Below are positions 9,386-19,157 of a stretch of 64,000 nt of DNA, piece by piece. The stretch is from Kineobactrum salinum. GTDB taxonomy: Bacteria; Pseudomonadota; Gammaproteobacteria; Pseudomonadales; Halieaceae. The notes beneath the pieces are model-generated. The model was given only the letters and a program-made list of their open reading frames with translations. It searched no databases and was not told the origin of the DNA. Both the position numbers and the translations under genes were made by a program. Where the stretch lies: contig NZ_CP048711.1 in NCBI RefSeq assembly GCF_010669285.1, forward strand, positions 3,596,001-3,660,000, read 5' to 3'. Position 1 is the first letter of the stretch. Each line of letters starts with the position of its first letter.

Positions 9386-10576
9386 CTACGACTCTCCAAG
9401 GCAGCGCAGAATCCGCCTGGCGGCGTCGATGCAATCGTCGATCGGCGCCACCAGGGCGAGTCTCACACGGTTCGCGCCTGGATTGCCGGCAGCGGTGTCC
9501 CGCGCCAGATAGCGCCCGGGGACCACGGTCAGATGTTCCCGGGCATAGAGTTGGCGGGCAAACTCAGTGTCATCCAGCGGTGTACTCGGCCACAGGTAGA
9601 ATCCGGCGTCGGGCCGCTGCACATCGAGCCGCGGCTGCAGAATGCCCAGGACCGCGTCGAACTTCTCCCGGTACAGCTGGCGGTTGGCCACCACGTGCTG
9701 TTCGTCGCTCCAGGCCGCAATGCTGGCGTACTGGTGGTGCAGCGGCATGGCGCAGCCGTGGTAGGTGCGATAGCGCAGAAACGCTGCCAGTACCCGGGCA
9801 TCGCCGGCGACGAAGCCCGAGCGCAGGCCGGGCAGGTTGGAGCGCTTCGACAGGCTGTGAAATACCACGCAGCGGTGATAGTCGTCATTGCCCAGCGCCG
9901 CGCAGGCCTGCAGCAGGCCCGGGGGCGGATGCTGTTCGTCACCGTATATCTCGGAATAGCACTCGTCACTGGCGATGATGAAATCGTGTTTTTCAGCCAG
10001 TTCCACCAGTTCCTGCAGTTGCTGCAGCGGCATGACCGCACCGCTGGGATTGCCGGGACTGCAGATGTACAGCAGCTGGCAGCGCTGCCACCAGTCCTCC
10101 GTCACACCGGCGAAGTCGGGCAGGTAGCCAGTGGCTGCGGTCGCATTGATGAAACCGGGCCGGGCCCCGGCCAACAGTGCCGCGCCCTCGTAGATCTGGT
10201 AGAACGGATTGGGGCTCAGCACCAGCGCTTCCGGGCCTGGTGCCACCACTGCCTGGGCGAAGGCGAACAGGGCTTCGCGAGTGCCATTGACCGGCAGTAC
10301 CTGGGTGTCCGGGTCTATCTGCTGGAGCTGAAAGCGGCGTTGCAGCCAGCCGGCGATGGTCTCGCGCAACGCGTCCTCGCCACGGGTGGCCGGGTAGTTG
10401 GCCAGCCTGGGCAGGGCCTGTGTCAGCGCCTCCAGCACAAAGGCCGGGGAGGGATGGCGGGGCTCCCCCACAGACAGCAGGATAGGCGCGCGCTCCGATG
10501 GTGGCTGCAGGTCCGCCAGCAGCGTCCGCAGGCGTTCGAACGGATAGGGTTGCAGCAGTTCCAGCAGCGGATTCAC
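9386..10576 (-). CDS. dapC: succinyldiaminopimelate aminotransferase
   Basis: Protein of 396 residues, GTG start sharing one base with the glnD stop (TAGTG). It is a fold-type I PLP aminotransferase that makes N-succinyl-LL-DAP from the DapD product, with glutamate as amino donor. Motifs include LSVGEPRHPSPAFV, NYPATRGEDALRE, VNGTREALFAFA, SPGNPSGAVM, ASDECYSEIY and the PLP-lysine segment HSLSKRSNLPGLRSGF. Position between glnD and dapD, as in Pseudomonas, supports DapC over other class I aminotransferases. Confidence 0.93.
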   Translation of the reverse strand: MNPLLELLQPYPFERLRTLLADLQPPSERAPILLSVGEPRHPSPAFVLEALTQALPRLANYPATRGEDALRETIAGWLQRRFQLQQIDPDTQVLPVNGTREALFAFAQAVVAPGPEALVLSPNPFYQIYEGAALLAGARPGFINATAATGYLPDFAGVTEDWWQRCQLLYICSPGNPSGAVMPLQQLQELVELAEKHDFIIASDECYSEIYGDEQHPPPGLLQACAALGNDDYHRCVVFHSLSKRSNLPGLRSGFVAGDARVLAAFLRYRTYHGCAMPLHHQYASIAAWSDEQHVVANRQLYREKFDAVLGILQPRLDVQRPDAGFYLWPSTPLDDTEFARQLYAREHLTVVPGRYLARDTAAGNPGANRVRLALVAPIDDCIDAARRILRCLGES

Positions 10577-13248
10577 TATTCGGCCACCAGGTCCAGCTGG
10601 CGCCGGATCTCCCGCTGGATGGCTTCTGTCAGCTCCGGATCGGTGATTGGATCCTGCTGACTGTCGGTGATGAAGAAGACGTCCTCCACCCGCTCACCCA
10701 GGGTCTGGATCTTGGCGGCCTGCAGCTCGATGCCGAAATCCACCAGGATCTGGCCTATCCTGGCCAACAGGCCGGGCCGGTCAGGCGATGATACCTCCAG
10801 CACACTGACATGTTTGATGGTGTCCACGGTGATGCTGGTTTCCGTGGGCACCGGAAATGACTTCATCTGCCTGGGAGTCAGGCGCTGTACCGGGTCTGCA
10901 CGGTTCATGTTGTCTGCCAGCGCGCGGCTCAGGTGGTCGCGGATGTGGCGAAAACGGGAGCTCTCGACGGCGATGGAGCTGCCGTCGGAATTCAGCACGA
11001 AAAAGGTATCCAGGCTCATGCCGTCGCGGGCGTTGTAGATGCGCGCATCGTGGACGCTGAGGTCCAGCTGTTCCAGTTCCGCGCAGACCCGGGAAAACAG
11101 CTGGGCATGACTGCGGGCGTGGATGAAAATCTGGGTGGTATTGGCGACGCTGGAGTCCGAGCTGTTGCGAATCAGCACCAGCGGCTTGTCCCGGTCGTAA
11201 TGGCCGGCGATTGCTTCAGTGTGCCAGGCGATGTCCTCGGAGCGCTCGCGCAGAAAGTAATCCTCGCCCTGCTCCCGCCACAGCTCTTCCAGCTCGTCGA
11301 CGGTGAAGCCGCGGTACTCGAGCAGATCGATCGCGGCGTTGCGGGTCTCGTCGATCCAGACCTGCTTGTCCACCGGATTCTCGAGCCCGCGCCGCAGCGC
11401 ACGCCGGGTACCGGTATAGAGCTGGCGCAACAGACTGCCGCGCCAGGCATTCCACAGGGTCGGGTTGGTGCCATTGATATCGGCGACGGTCAGGGTAAAC
11501 AGGTAGTCCAGCCGGTTCTGGTCGCCCACGTGGTGAGCAAACTGCTGGATCACCTCGGGGTCGGAAATGTCCTTGCGCTGGGATACAGCCGACATGGTCA
11601 GGTGGTTGCGTACCAGCCACACTACCAGGTTGCTGTCCCGCTGGCTGAGACCGTGATCCAGACAGAAACGCTCGGCGTCGACCGCGCCCAGCTCGGAATG
11701 ATCGCCGCCGCGTCCCTTGCCGATGTCGTGAAACAGGCCCGCTATATACAGCAGCTCGATCTTGGGCAGGCGGCGCGCCACCCGGCTGGATACCGGAAAG
11801 CGTTCGTCGAACTCCGGTTTCTGGAAGCGCCGCATGTAGTGGATCACTTCCAGGGTATGGGCGTCGACGGTGTAGGTGTGAAACAGGTCGTGCTGCATCT
11901 GGCCGACGATGCGGCCAAACTCCGGCAGGTAATTGCCGAGGATGCCGTAGCGGCTCATGCTGCGCAGCAGCCGGGTCATGCGGTAGGGCGAACGCAGGAT
12001 CTGCAGAAAATTCTCGCGATTGCGGGGATCTGCGCGAAACTCGCTGTCCACCAGATGGCGATTTTCGCGGATCAGGCGAATGGTGGGGGTGCCGACACCG
12101 ATGATGCCGCTGTGTCTTCCGGCCAGTACGAACACTTCCAGCAGCGCGCCCGGATCGCGGCTGAACAGGTCGTCGCGCAGGGCTTCGATGTAACCGTTGC
12201 GAATCTGGAAGCGCTCGTTCAGCACCCTTACCTCGTCCAGGGTATGGGCCCGCAGAATCACCTGGTCGAAGTTCTGGATCAGCAGCTCGTTCAGCTCCCC
12301 CAGCGCCAGCGCCCAGCGATAATAAGTCTGCATGAACTGTTCCACGGCCAGCTTCTTGCCGTCCTTGAAACCCCACATCGAGGCCAGTTCACGCTGATGG
12401 TCGAACAGCAGCCGATCCTCCTCCCGGCCGGCGATCATGTGCAGCGCGTAGCGCACCTGCCACATGAAATCCCTGCCGCGCAACAGCACCTCGCGCTCGT
12501 CGACGGTCAGGAATTCGCCGGTATCCATCGATTCCAGTGAATCGGCGCCAAAGTGGCGTTCCGCAATCCAGGCAATGATCTGCAGGTCGCGCAGGCCGCC
12601 GGGCGAGCTCTTTACGTTCGGTTCCAGGTTGTATTCGGTATCGGCGAACTTGGCGTGACGCTGCTGCTGTTCCTGCAGCTTGGCGCGGAAAAAGTCCGGG
12701 CTGGGCCACATCCGCCCGGGTCCGGTTTGTTCCCGCACCTGCGCCATCAACGCCTCGGGTCCGCGGATTACCCGGCTCTCCATCAGGTTGGTGAGCACGG
12801 TGATGTCCTTGCGTGCTTTCTGGCAGCACTCGCTGACGGTGCGCACACTGTGGCCGATGTTCAGGCCCACGTCCCACAGCAGGGTCAGAAACTGCTCCAG
12901 CGGGGCGTGACAGCATTCGCTGTCCTGTTCCAGCAACAGCAGAATGTCGACGTCCGAGTGGGGGTGCAGTTCGCCCCGGCCGTAGCCGCCGACTGCGACC
13001 AGCGCCGGGCTTGCCCCGGCCCATTCCTGGCTGTCCCACAGCGCCCCCAGCATGGCGTCCATGAACCGGGCCCGCAGGTGCAGCAGGGTTGCCACCCGGG
13101 TGCCGCTGTGGAACTGGGCATGCAGGTAATCGGTCGCCGTGCGCATGGCCTGCTTGGCCGTGGCGATGACATCGCCCTGCGCCAGTGCGGTGGCAAAGGC
13201 CTCGGGGTGGAACAGTTCAGGGGGCAGCGGGGACGGGTTCGACGGCAT
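10576..13248 (-). CDS. glnD: PII uridylyltransferase / uridylyl-removing enzyme
   Basis: Bifunctional nitrogen sensor that uridylylates PII proteins when glutamine is low and deuridylylates them when it is high. The ATG at 13248 gives 890 residues, the E. coli length; the frame is open to 13641 but that extension lies antisense to map. Order: nucleotidyltransferase motif GGYGRGELHPHSDVD (87-101), a central UTase region, HD domain (LFHDIGKGRGGDHSELG), then two C-terminal ACT domains, the last starting near VSVLEVSSPDRPGLLARIG. It is 11 bases after map and overlaps dapC by one base, so map-glnD-dapC-nth look like one transcript. Confidence 0.97.
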   Translation of the reverse strand: MPSNPSPLPPELFHPEAFATALAQGDVIATAKQAMRTATDYLHAQFHSGTRVATLLHLRARFMDAMLGALWDSQEWAGASPALVAVGGYGRGELHPHSDVDILLLLEQDSECCHAPLEQFLTLLWDVGLNIGHSVRTVSECCQKARKDITVLTNLMESRVIRGPEALMAQVREQTGPGRMWPSPDFFRAKLQEQQQRHAKFADTEYNLEPNVKSSPGGLRDLQIIAWIAERHFGADSLESMDTGEFLTVDEREVLLRGRDFMWQVRYALHMIAGREEDRLLFDHQRELASMWGFKDGKKLAVEQFMQTYYRWALALGELNELLIQNFDQVILRAHTLDEVRVLNERFQIRNGYIEALRDDLFSRDPGALLEVFVLAGRHSGIIGVGTPTIRLIRENRHLVDSEFRADPRNRENFLQILRSPYRMTRLLRSMSRYGILGNYLPEFGRIVGQMQHDLFHTYTVDAHTLEVIHYMRRFQKPEFDERFPVSSRVARRLPKIELLYIAGLFHDIGKGRGGDHSELGAVDAERFCLDHGLSQRDSNLVVWLVRNHLTMSAVSQRKDISDPEVIQQFAHHVGDQNRLDYLFTLTVADINGTNPTLWNAWRGSLLRQLYTGTRRALRRGLENPVDKQVWIDETRNAAIDLLEYRGFTVDELEELWREQGEDYFLRERSEDIAWHTEAIAGHYDRDKPLVLIRNSSDSSVANTTQIFIHARSHAQLFSRVCAELEQLDLSVHDARIYNARDGMSLDTFFVLNSDGSSIAVESSRFRHIRDHLSRALADNMNRADPVQRLTPRQMKSFPVPTETSITVDTIKHVSVLEVSSPDRPGLLARIGQILVDFGIELQAAKIQTLGERVEDVFFITDSQQDPITDPELTEAIQREIRRQLDLVAE

Positions 13249-13259
13249 CGGACAGCGGC

Positions 13260-14033
13260 TCAGAAGGATTCGTCGCTGCGCCGGGTAAAGACTTCGCAGC
13301 CGTCGGCGGTGACCCCGAGACTGTGCTCCCACTGGGCCGAAAGGCGGCCGTCGCGGGTACTCACGGTCCAGCCGTCCTTCTGGTTGAGCTTGGTATGGCG
13401 GCGCCCGGCGTTGATCATCGGCTCGATGGTGAAGGTCATGCCTTCCTCCAATACCAGCCCGGTGCCGGGACGGCCGTAGTGCAGGATTTGAGGATCCTCG
13501 TGAAATACCTGACCGATACCGTGACCGCAATATTCCCGTACCACGGAATAGTAGTGTTTCTCGGCGTGTTGCTGAATGACGTGGCCGATGTCGCCAAGGG
13601 TGGCGCCGGGGCGTACCACCTCCAGCGCCAGGTACAGGCACTCCTGGGTGACCCTGATAAGCCGCTGGGCGTGCGGCGCCACATCGCCCACCTCGACCAT
13701 GATACTGGTATCACCATGATAACCGTCCTTGATCACAGTGACGTCGATATTGACGATGTCGCCGGATTTCAGTTTCTTGGTGTCGGACGGAATGCCGTGG
13801 CACACCACGTCGTTGATCGAGGTGCAGATCGAACGGGGGAATCCATGGTAATCCAGCGGGGCGGGAATGGCCTGTTGCACCCCGGTGATATAGTCGTGGC
13901 AGATGCGGTCCAGTTCGCCGGTGGTAATCCCGGGCTGTACCTGCGGCGCGATCATCTCCAGCACCTCGGCGGCGAGCCGGCCGGCCACGCGCATTTTCTC
14001 GACTTCAGTGCCAGTCTTGATCGTTACTGCCAT
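13260..14033 (-). CDS. map: methionine aminopeptidase, type I
   Basis: Removes initiator methionine from nascent proteins. Protein of 257 residues, E. coli-like length. All five metal ligands are visible: the Asp pair in NIDVTVIKDGYHGDTS, His in HGIGQVFHE, Glu in TIEPMI and Glu in WEHSLGV; the substrate histidine lies in PLDYHGFPRSICTS. It is divergent from rpsB across a 306-base spacer, the usual gammaproteobacterial arrangement. A TAGAAT -10-like element lies on its strand at 14114-14119, without a clear -35. Confidence 0.97.
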   Translation of the reverse strand: MAVTIKTGTEVEKMRVAGRLAAEVLEMIAPQVQPGITTGELDRICHDYITGVQQAIPAPLDYHGFPRSICTSINDVVCHGIPSDTKKLKSGDIVNIDVTVIKDGYHGDTSIMVEVGDVAPHAQRLIRVTQECLYLALEVVRPGATLGDIGHVIQQHAEKHYYSVVREYCGHGIGQVFHEDPQILHYGRPGTGLVLEEGMTFTIEPMINAGRRHTKLNQKDGWTVSTRDGRLSAQWEHSLGVTADGCEVFTRRSDESF

Positions 14034-14177
14034 TGCTAACCTATTGAAAAATAAAAAGAAAAATGATCATGTCGGGACTGAAGCGGCCTCGGTGCCGGTC
14101 CCTGGAACGGGCTATTCTACAGCAAGCCGTGGCTAAAGTGAGCAATCGACCGCGCTTTCCCCGCCCGGCCTTTGTGG

Positions 14178-14183
14178 TATAAA
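14178..14183 (+). promoter_or_regulatory. candidate -10 of the rpsB-tsf promoter
   Basis: TATAAA followed immediately by a G/C-rich stretch (GCGCGCC), the discriminator pattern of stringently controlled ribosomal operons. No good -35 is seen at 16-18 bases upstream, so this is a -10-only call. It would put the transcript start about 150 bases before the rpsB ATG. Confidence 0.4.
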
Positions 14184-14189
14184 GCGCGC

Positions 14190-14339
14190 CTTTCCGGAAT
14201 ACGGCCGCCTGCGGGCAGCCGGCTCCGGCAAAGAGAACCCAATGACGCACACATACCGAAACCTGCGCCAGGGTGCCGGCCGCGGCTGGTTTGACGCATG
14301 GGGTATGTGGAGGATTAACCCACTTCAAAGGTAAACACT
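14190..14339 (+). promoter_or_regulatory. structured rpsB 5' leader, likely S2 autoregulatory element
   Basis: CACATACC (14250-14257) is perfectly complementary to GGTATGTG (14302-14309), 8 bp. Nested inside, AAACC (14259-14263) can pair with GGTTT (14288-14292), enclosing a G/C-rich arm. The downstream strand runs into GGAGGATTAACCC just before the Shine-Dalgarno region (AAAGG, 14328-14332). In gammaproteobacteria S2 represses its own operon through the rpsB leader; that this fold is the S2 target is inferred. The rest of the map-rpsB gap (14034-14177) holds only an A-rich stretch beside map and the promoter elements noted. Confidence 0.55.
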
Positions 14340-15122
14340 ATGTCGCAAGTAAGCATGCGCGACCTGCTGCAGGCGGGCGCACACTTTGGTCACCAGACCC
14401 GCTACTGGAACCCGAAAATGGGTCCGTACATTTTTGGTGCCCGCAACAAGATCCACATTATCAACCTCGAGCACACGGTGCCCGCTTTCAACGAGGCCCT
14501 GACCCTGGTCAAGAAGCTGGCCGGCAACAAGAACAAGATCCTGTTCGTCGGCACCAAGCGCGCCGCCGGCAAGATTATCAAGGAACAGGCCGATCGTGCT
14601 GGCATGCCCTATGTCAGCCATCGCTGGCTGGGCGGCATGCTCACCAACTACAAGACCATCCGCGCCTCGATCAAGCGCCTACGCGATCTCGAGGCCCAGC
14701 AGACCGATGGCACTTTCACCAAGCTGACCAAGAAAGAAGCGCTGATGCGTTCGCGCGACATGGACAAGCTGGAACGCAGCATCGGCGGTATCAAGGACAT
14801 GGGCGGCCTGCCCGATGCGCTGTTCGTGATCGACGTGGACCACGAGCGGATTGCAATCACCGAAGCCAACAAGCTGGGTATTCCGGTTATCGGCGTGGTC
14901 GATACCAACAGCAATCCCGACGGTGTCGACTACGTCATTCCCGGCAATGACGATGCGATCCGCGCCATCAAGCTGTACGTCACCGCGGTGGCGGACGCCT
15001 GCCTGCTGGGCAGGGCGGAAGCCGGCGACATGACGGCAGTGAAGAACGAGTTCGTCGAGGAAGCCGAAGCCGCCGAAGCCGCCGAAGCCACTGACTCCGC
15101 CACGCCGGCAGCGGCGCAGTAG
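14340..15122 (+). CDS. rpsB: 30S ribosomal protein S2
   Basis: Protein of 260 residues, first gene of the rpsB-tsf unit. Signatures: [20 protein letters not shown] near the N-terminus, [52 protein letters not shown] and [27 protein letters not shown]. The last ~20 residues are an acidic alanine/glutamate-rich tail. S2 assembles late on the small subunit and bridges to S1. The start ATG is preceded by AAAGG at 8 bases. Confidence 0.98.
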   Translation: MSQVSMRDLLQAGAHFGHQTRYWNPKMGPYIFGARNKIHIINLEHTVPAFNEALTLVKKLAGNKNKILFVGTKRAAGKIIKEQADRAGMPYVSHRWLGGMLTNYKTIRASIKRLRDLEAQQTDGTFTKLTKKEALMRSRDMDKLERSIGGIKDMGGLPDALFVIDVDHERIAITEANKLGIPVIGVVDTNSNPDGVDYVIPGNDDAIRAIKLYVTAVADACLLGRAEAGDMTAVKNEFVEEAEAAEAAEATDSATPAAAQ

Positions 15123-15131
15123 AATCCCGGG

Positions 15132-15159
15132 CCCGGCGTGGCGGCCAGCGCCCGCCGGG
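15132..15159 (+). other. G/C-rich hairpin between rpsB and tsf
   Basis: CCCGGCG (15132-15138) pairs with CGCCGGG (15153-15159), and inside it GGCG pairs with CGCC around a 5-base loop, with one bulged T. No T run follows, so this is not an intrinsic terminator. It is placed to act as an attenuator or processing signal lowering tsf expression relative to rpsB; that role is inferred. Confidence 0.5.
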
Positions 15160-15236
15160 ACTTCCTGACCTCCGTTCCGGGGGCATGTTCTAGTATTCAG
15201 GTGCCCCTACAGGGGGTCATAGCAGGAGGAACACTC

Positions 15237-16094
15237 ATGTCTATAGTATTGATCAAGGAATTACGCGAGCGCACCGGATTGGGCATGCTGGAGTGCAAAA
15301 ATGCGCTGGCGGCCGCCGATGGTGACGTCGAAAAGGCGATCGAGGAACTGCGCAAATCCAGCGGCATGAAGGCCGCCAAGAAGGCCGGACGCACTGCTGC
15401 GGACGGCGTCGTGACCATACGGATCGCCGAGGACGGCAGTTACGGTGTGCTGGTCGAAGTCAACAGCGAAACGGATTTCGTGGCCCGTGATGAGAGTTTC
15501 CTGGCTTTTGTCGGCAAGGTCGTGGACGCTGCCTTCGAGAATCGTGAAACCGATGTTGCCGCGCTGATGTCCGGTGAACTGGAAGCGGCCCGCGAGTCGC
15601 TGGTGCAGAAAATCGGCGAGAATATCGGCGTGCGCCGCATCACTGTAGTGACCGCTGATGCCGGTGTCGTGGGTGGCTATGTGCACGGCAACAACCGCAT
15701 CGCGGTGCTGGTAGAGCTGAAGGCGGGCGACCAGGACCTGGCCAAGGATGTGGCCATGCATGTGGCCGCAGTCAACCCTCAGGTGGTCTCGCCGGCCGAC
15801 ATGCCGGCAGAACTCATCGCCAAGGAGCGGGAAATATACTCGGTGCAGGCGCAGGAATCCGGCAAACCCGCCGATATCGTCGAGAAAATGGTCGGTGGCC
15901 GGATCAAGAAGTTCCTGGCGGAAAACAGTCTGGTTGACCAGCCCTTTGTGAAGGATCCCGAGATCACGGTAGGCAAGCTGGTTGCCGGTGCCGGCGCGGA
16001 GGTGCTGTCCTTTGCCCGCTTCGAAGTCGGGGAGGGGATTGAACGGTCACAGGTGGATTTTGCTGCCGAAGTCGCGGCCCAGCTCAAGGGCTGA
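15237..16094 (+). CDS. tsf: translation elongation factor Ts
   Basis: Nucleotide exchange factor for EF-Tu. The ATG at 15237 follows AGGAGGA and gives 285 residues; the longer frame upstream is not used. N-terminal UBA-like domain: [20 protein letters not shown]; the EF-Tu-contacting dimerisation domains include [29 protein letters not shown] and [11 protein letters not shown]. The tail [14 protein letters not shown] is family-typical. A strong terminator follows. Confidence 0.98.
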   Translation: MSIVLIKELRERTGLGMLECKNALAAADGDVEKAIEELRKSSGMKAAKKAGRTAADGVVTIRIAEDGSYGVLVEVNSETDFVARDESFLAFVGKVVDAAFENRETDVAALMSGELEAARESLVQKIGENIGVRRITVVTADAGVVGGYVHGNNRIAVLVELKAGDQDLAKDVAMHVAAVNPQVVSPADMPAELIAKEREIYSVQAQESGKPADIVEKMVGGRIKKFLAENSLVDQPFVKDPEITVGKLVAGAGAEVLSFARFEVGEGIERSQVDFAAEVAAQLKG

Positions 16095-16111
16095 GGTTGA
16101 CCGCTGATTTG

Positions 16112-16137
16112 AAAAACGGGGCTGCGGCCCCGTTTTT
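16112..16137 (+). terminator. intrinsic terminator after tsf
   Basis: AAAAACGGGGC, loop TGCG, GCCCCGTTTTT: an 11-bp perfect stem ending in a T run, 18 bases after the tsf stop. It ends the rpsB-tsf operon; pyrH begins a new unit. The A-tract/T-tract symmetry would allow some termination in both directions. Confidence 0.92.
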
Positions 16138-16162
16138 ATTGAGGCACTCTTATTGAGGCACT
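16136..16162 (+). repeat. 14-bp tandem duplication
   Basis: TTATTGAGGCACT occurs twice with a period of 14 bases (16136-16148 and 16150-16162), beginning in the T tail of the tsf terminator. It probably arose by slippage and lies in the upstream region of pyrH. No function is evident. Confidence 0.85.
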
Positions 16163-16215
16163 AGGGCACACGCCCTTTGTCCTGTAATATACGCGCAGTT
16201 CGGGAGAGACCACTC

Positions 16216-16941
16216 ATGGCACAGGCTTCAGGCGACAAGAAGTACAAACGGATATTGCTGAAACTCAGCGGTGAGGCCCTTACCGGCAGTGAAAAATTCG
16301 GTATTGATCCGAAAATTCTTGATCGCCTGGCGCTGGAGATCGGGCAGCTGGTCGGGATCGGGGTGCAGGTGGGCCTGGTCGTGGGCGGGGGTAACCTGTT
16401 CCGCGGCGCCGCCCTGCAGTCCGCGGGCCTGGACCGGGTCACCGGCGACCATATGGGCATGCTCGCCACGGTGATGAATGCGCTGGCGCTGCGCGATGCA
16501 CTGGAGCGCTCCAATATCGCCACCCAGGTCATGTCCTCGATCCCGATGAGCGGTGTGGTGGATCACTACGACCGGCGCAAGGCCATCCGCGCCCTCAGCA
16601 ATGGCGATGTGGTCATTTTCAGCGCCGGCACCGGCAATCCGTTCTTTACCACTGATTCCTCGGCCTGCCTGCGCGGCATTGAAGTCGATGCCGAACTGGT
16701 GTTGAAGGCCACCAAAGTGGACGGCGTATACTCCGCCGATCCGATGAAAGTCGCCGATGCGGTCAAGTACGACCGTCTGAGCTACGATGAGGTACTGGAC
16801 AAAAAACTGGAGGTCATGGATCTCACGGCCATCTGCCTGTGCCGCGATCACCGGATGCCGGTACGGGTATTCATGATGGAGAAGCAGGGTGCACTGTTGA
16901 ATATTGTGCGCGGTGGTCAGGAGGGTACCCTGATCGAGTAA
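16216..16941 (+). CDS. pyrH: uridylate kinase
   Basis: Phosphorylates UMP to UDP in pyrimidine nucleotide synthesis. The ATG at 16216 follows GGGAG and gives 241 residues, the E. coli size. Motifs: [57 protein letters not shown] and [14 protein letters not shown]. An 8-bp inverted repeat (ACCCTGAT / ATCAGGGT, 16927-16948) straddles the stop codon; it has no T run. Confidence 0.97.
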   Translation: MAQASGDKKYKRILLKLSGEALTGSEKFGIDPKILDRLALEIGQLVGIGVQVGLVVGGGNLFRGAALQSAGLDRVTGDHMGMLATVMNALALRDALERSNIATQVMSSIPMSGVVDHYDRRKAIRALSNGDVVIFSAGTGNPFFTTDSSACLRGIEVDAELVLKATKVDGVYSADPMKVADAVKYDRLSYDEVLDKKLEVMDLTAICLCRDHRMPVRVFMMEKQGALLNIVRGGQEGTLIE

Positions 16942-16977
16942 TCAGGGTCACAGGGTCGCACGGTAAGGAGAAGCAAG

Positions 16978-17535
16978 GTGATTGAAGATATCAAGAAGGA
17001 AGCCCGCGAGCGCATGGAAAAAAGCCTCGAGGCACTGGTCCATCATTTCAATAAGATTCGTACCGGCCGGGCCCACCCCAGCATCCTCGATGGCGTCAGG
17101 GTGGAATACTACGGTTCGGAAACGCCGCTCAACCAGGTAGCGAATATCAATGTGGAAGACGCGCGTACCCTGTCGCTGACGGTCTGGGACCGGTCCATGA
17201 TCCAGCAGGTGGAGCGCGCGATCATGAAGTCGGACCTGGGACTCAACCCCGCCACGGCGGGAGAGGTGATCCGGATTCCGATGCCGATGCTGACCGAGGA
17301 GACCCGCAAGGGCTTTATTCGTCAGGCGCGCACCGAGGCTGAGGCGGCGCGGGTGTCGGTGCGCAATGCGCGCCGGGATGCGATGGGCATGCTCAAGGAG
17401 CTGGAGAAGGACAAGGACATCAGCGAGGACGACGAACGCCGCGGTCAGGAAGCGATACAGAAGCTGACTGACACTCATGTCGAGCGCATTGAAAAGATGT
17501 TGGCGGAGAAAGAAGCCGACCTGATGGAAATTTAA
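16978..17535 (+). CDS. frr: ribosome recycling factor
   Basis: Splits post-termination ribosomes together with EF-G. Protein of 185 residues with a GTG start preceded by TAAGGAG. Family segments: [47 protein letters not shown] and the C-terminal helix ending in EADLMEI. It lies 36 bases after pyrH in the conserved order. Confidence 0.97.
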   Translation: MIEDIKKEARERMEKSLEALVHHFNKIRTGRAHPSILDGVRVEYYGSETPLNQVANINVEDARTLSLTVWDRSMIQQVERAIMKSDLGLNPATAGEVIRIPMPMLTEETRKGFIRQARTEAEAARVSVRNARRDAMGMLKELEKDKDISEDDERRGQEAIQKLTDTHVERIEKMLAEKEADLMEI

Positions 17536-17546
17536 GTCTCCGGGCT

Positions 17547-18326
17547 ATGGTTATGCGCGAAGACCCAGGCTCCAGCGAGGCCGCACCCGGTGCGGCGACT
17601 CCCCGTCATGTTGCCATCATCATGGACGGCAACAATCGCTGGGCCCGGCGTCAGGGGCTGCCTGGCCACGCCGGCCACAGGGCGGGTGTGGAAGCGGTGC
17701 GCGGGGTGCTGCGCGCCTGCCGCCACCACCGGGTCGAGGTGCTGACGCTGTTCGCATTCAGCAGTGAGAATTGGGGCCGGCCACAGACGGAAGTGCGCGC
17801 ACTGCTGGCACTATTGTCGCGTTATTTGCGCAGCGAAGTGCGGGAATTGCACAAGGATGGTGTAAGAATCCGCTTTATCGGTCGGCGTGACCGTTTCAGC
17901 GAGCAGCTGCAGCGTCTGATGGGCAATGCCGAGCACCTGACCAGGGACAACCGGCAGGCGAGCGTGGTTATTGCCGTAGACTACGGCGGCCGCTGGGACA
18001 TTGTCCAGGCCGCGCGCCGGTTGGCCGAGCGGGTGGCTGCTGGCGGCTTGCAGCCGGAAGCCATTACCGAGCAAGCCTTGCAGGAGGAAATGTCGATCGG
18101 CGACCTGCCCGCGCCCGACTTGTGTATCCGTACCGGCGGCGATGCCCGCATCAGTAATTTCATGCTGTGGGATTTCGCCTACAGCGAGTTGTACTTTAGC
18201 AATACTCTGTGGCCGGACTTTGGCGAACTGGAATTTGCGCGGGCACTGGCGGACTATGCTCGTCGCGAACGGCGTTTCGGTCTGCGTGAGCCCGACGGCC
18301 TGGTCGCTGGCATCAGTGATGCTTAA
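17547..18326 (+). CDS. uppS: undecaprenyl diphosphate synthase
   Basis: Condenses isopentenyl diphosphate into C55 undecaprenyl diphosphate, the carrier lipid for peptidoglycan and O-antigen. Protein of 259 residues. Catalytic-site motif HVAIIMDGNNRWARRQGL with the essential Asp, SSENWGRP, and the C-terminal RTGGDARISNFMLW/YSELYF. ATG at 17547 is used, but ATG at 17553 is also possible; neither has a strong ribosome-binding site. The 3' end overlaps cdsA by 8 bases. Confidence 0.96.
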   Translation: MVMREDPGSSEAAPGAATPRHVAIIMDGNNRWARRQGLPGHAGHRAGVEAVRGVLRACRHHRVEVLTLFAFSSENWGRPQTEVRALLALLSRYLRSEVRELHKDGVRIRFIGRRDRFSEQLQRLMGNAEHLTRDNRQASVVIAVDYGGRWDIVQAARRLAERVAAGGLQPEAITEQALQEEMSIGDLPAPDLCIRTGGDARISNFMLWDFAYSELYFSNTLWPDFGELEFARALADYARRERRFGLREPDGLVAGISDA

Positions 18327-19155
18327 ACAGCGCATTATTACCGCACTGGCGATGGCAGGGCTGTTCCTCGGTGCGGTATTGTTCCTTCCCCTTGCAGGTC
18401 TGGCGATCGTGTTCGGCGTGGTGGTCTGTCTCGGCGCCTGGGAATGGTCGCGGCTGGCGGGCTGGCGCTCGCTGCCGGCCAGAGTGGTTTTCCTGCTGTT
18501 GCTGGTGGCGCTGCTGGTGGCGCTGTATGAGTATTCGCGGCTGGGCAGCGAGCCCAGCCGCACCCAGGTACAGCCGCTGCTGGGCATCGCCTGCCTGTGG
18601 TGGTCTTTTTCCCTGCTCTGGGTCAAGAGCTACCCGGCCAGTGCGGTATTGTGGCACAGCCGGATCATGCGCAGCCTGATGGGGCTGTTGATCCTCTCCT
18701 CCGCCTGGCTGGCGGCGGTCTACCTGCTCACCTTTTCCCGCGGCGGCTTGCTGCTGGTTGTCATGGTTATCGTGGTGGCGGCGACTGATATCGGCGCCTA
18801 TTTCGCCGGTACCCGGTTCGGCCGTCACAAGCTGGTGGAGCGGGTCAGTCCGGCCAAGACCTGGGAGGGATTCTGGGGCGGCATGAGCTGTGCCCTGCTG
18901 CTGGCGGTACTGCTGTGGTGGGCGATCCCGGCGCAGATGGCGCATGTCAGCCTGGCGGCAGTGATCGCGGTGGTTGTCGCAACGGCGCTGGCATCGGTGG
19001 TAGGCGACCTGACGGTCAGCATGGTCAAGCGCGAGAGCGGCGTCAAGGACAGTGGCGCACTGCTGCCCGGGCACGGCGGCCTGCTGGACCGGCTGGACAG
19101 TCTCTGCAGCGCTGCACCGGTGTTTGCCCTCGGCCTGCTGTTGGCGGGGTGGTAG
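18319..19155 (+). CDS. cdsA: phosphatidate cytidylyltransferase
   Basis: Makes CDP-diacylglycerol from phosphatidic acid and CTP at the inner membrane. The ATG at 18319 overlaps the end of uppS and gives 278 residues with about eight hydrophobic segments. The C-terminal signature is clear: [12 protein letters not shown], then [21 protein letters not shown] (S-x-x-K-R-x4-K-D-...-P-G-H-G-G). It lies 2 bases before dxr. Confidence 0.95.
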   Translation: MLKQRIITALAMAGLFLGAVLFLPLAGLAIVFGVVVCLGAWEWSRLAGWRSLPARVVFLLLLVALLVALYEYSRLGSEPSRTQVQPLLGIACLWWSFSLLWVKSYPASAVLWHSRIMRSLMGLLILSSAWLAAVYLLTFSRGGLLLVVMVIVVAATDIGAYFAGTRFGRHKLVERVSPAKTWEGFWGGMSCALLLAVLLWWAIPAQMAHVSLAAVIAVVVATALASVVGDLTVSMVKRESGVKDSGALLPGHGGLLDRLDSLCSAAPVFALGLLLAGW

Positions 19156-19157
19156 CG

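Noticed and set aside
10933-12540. Open frame of about 535 codons on the plus strand
   Set aside because: Antisense to glnD; shadow composition.
13249-13641. N-terminal extension of glnD by 131 residues
   Set aside because: It lies antisense to map, is Arg-rich, and the ATG at 13248 gives the exact E. coli length.
16927-16948. Inverted repeat across the pyrH stop as a terminator
   Set aside because: 8-bp stem but no T run, and frr follows in the same operon.
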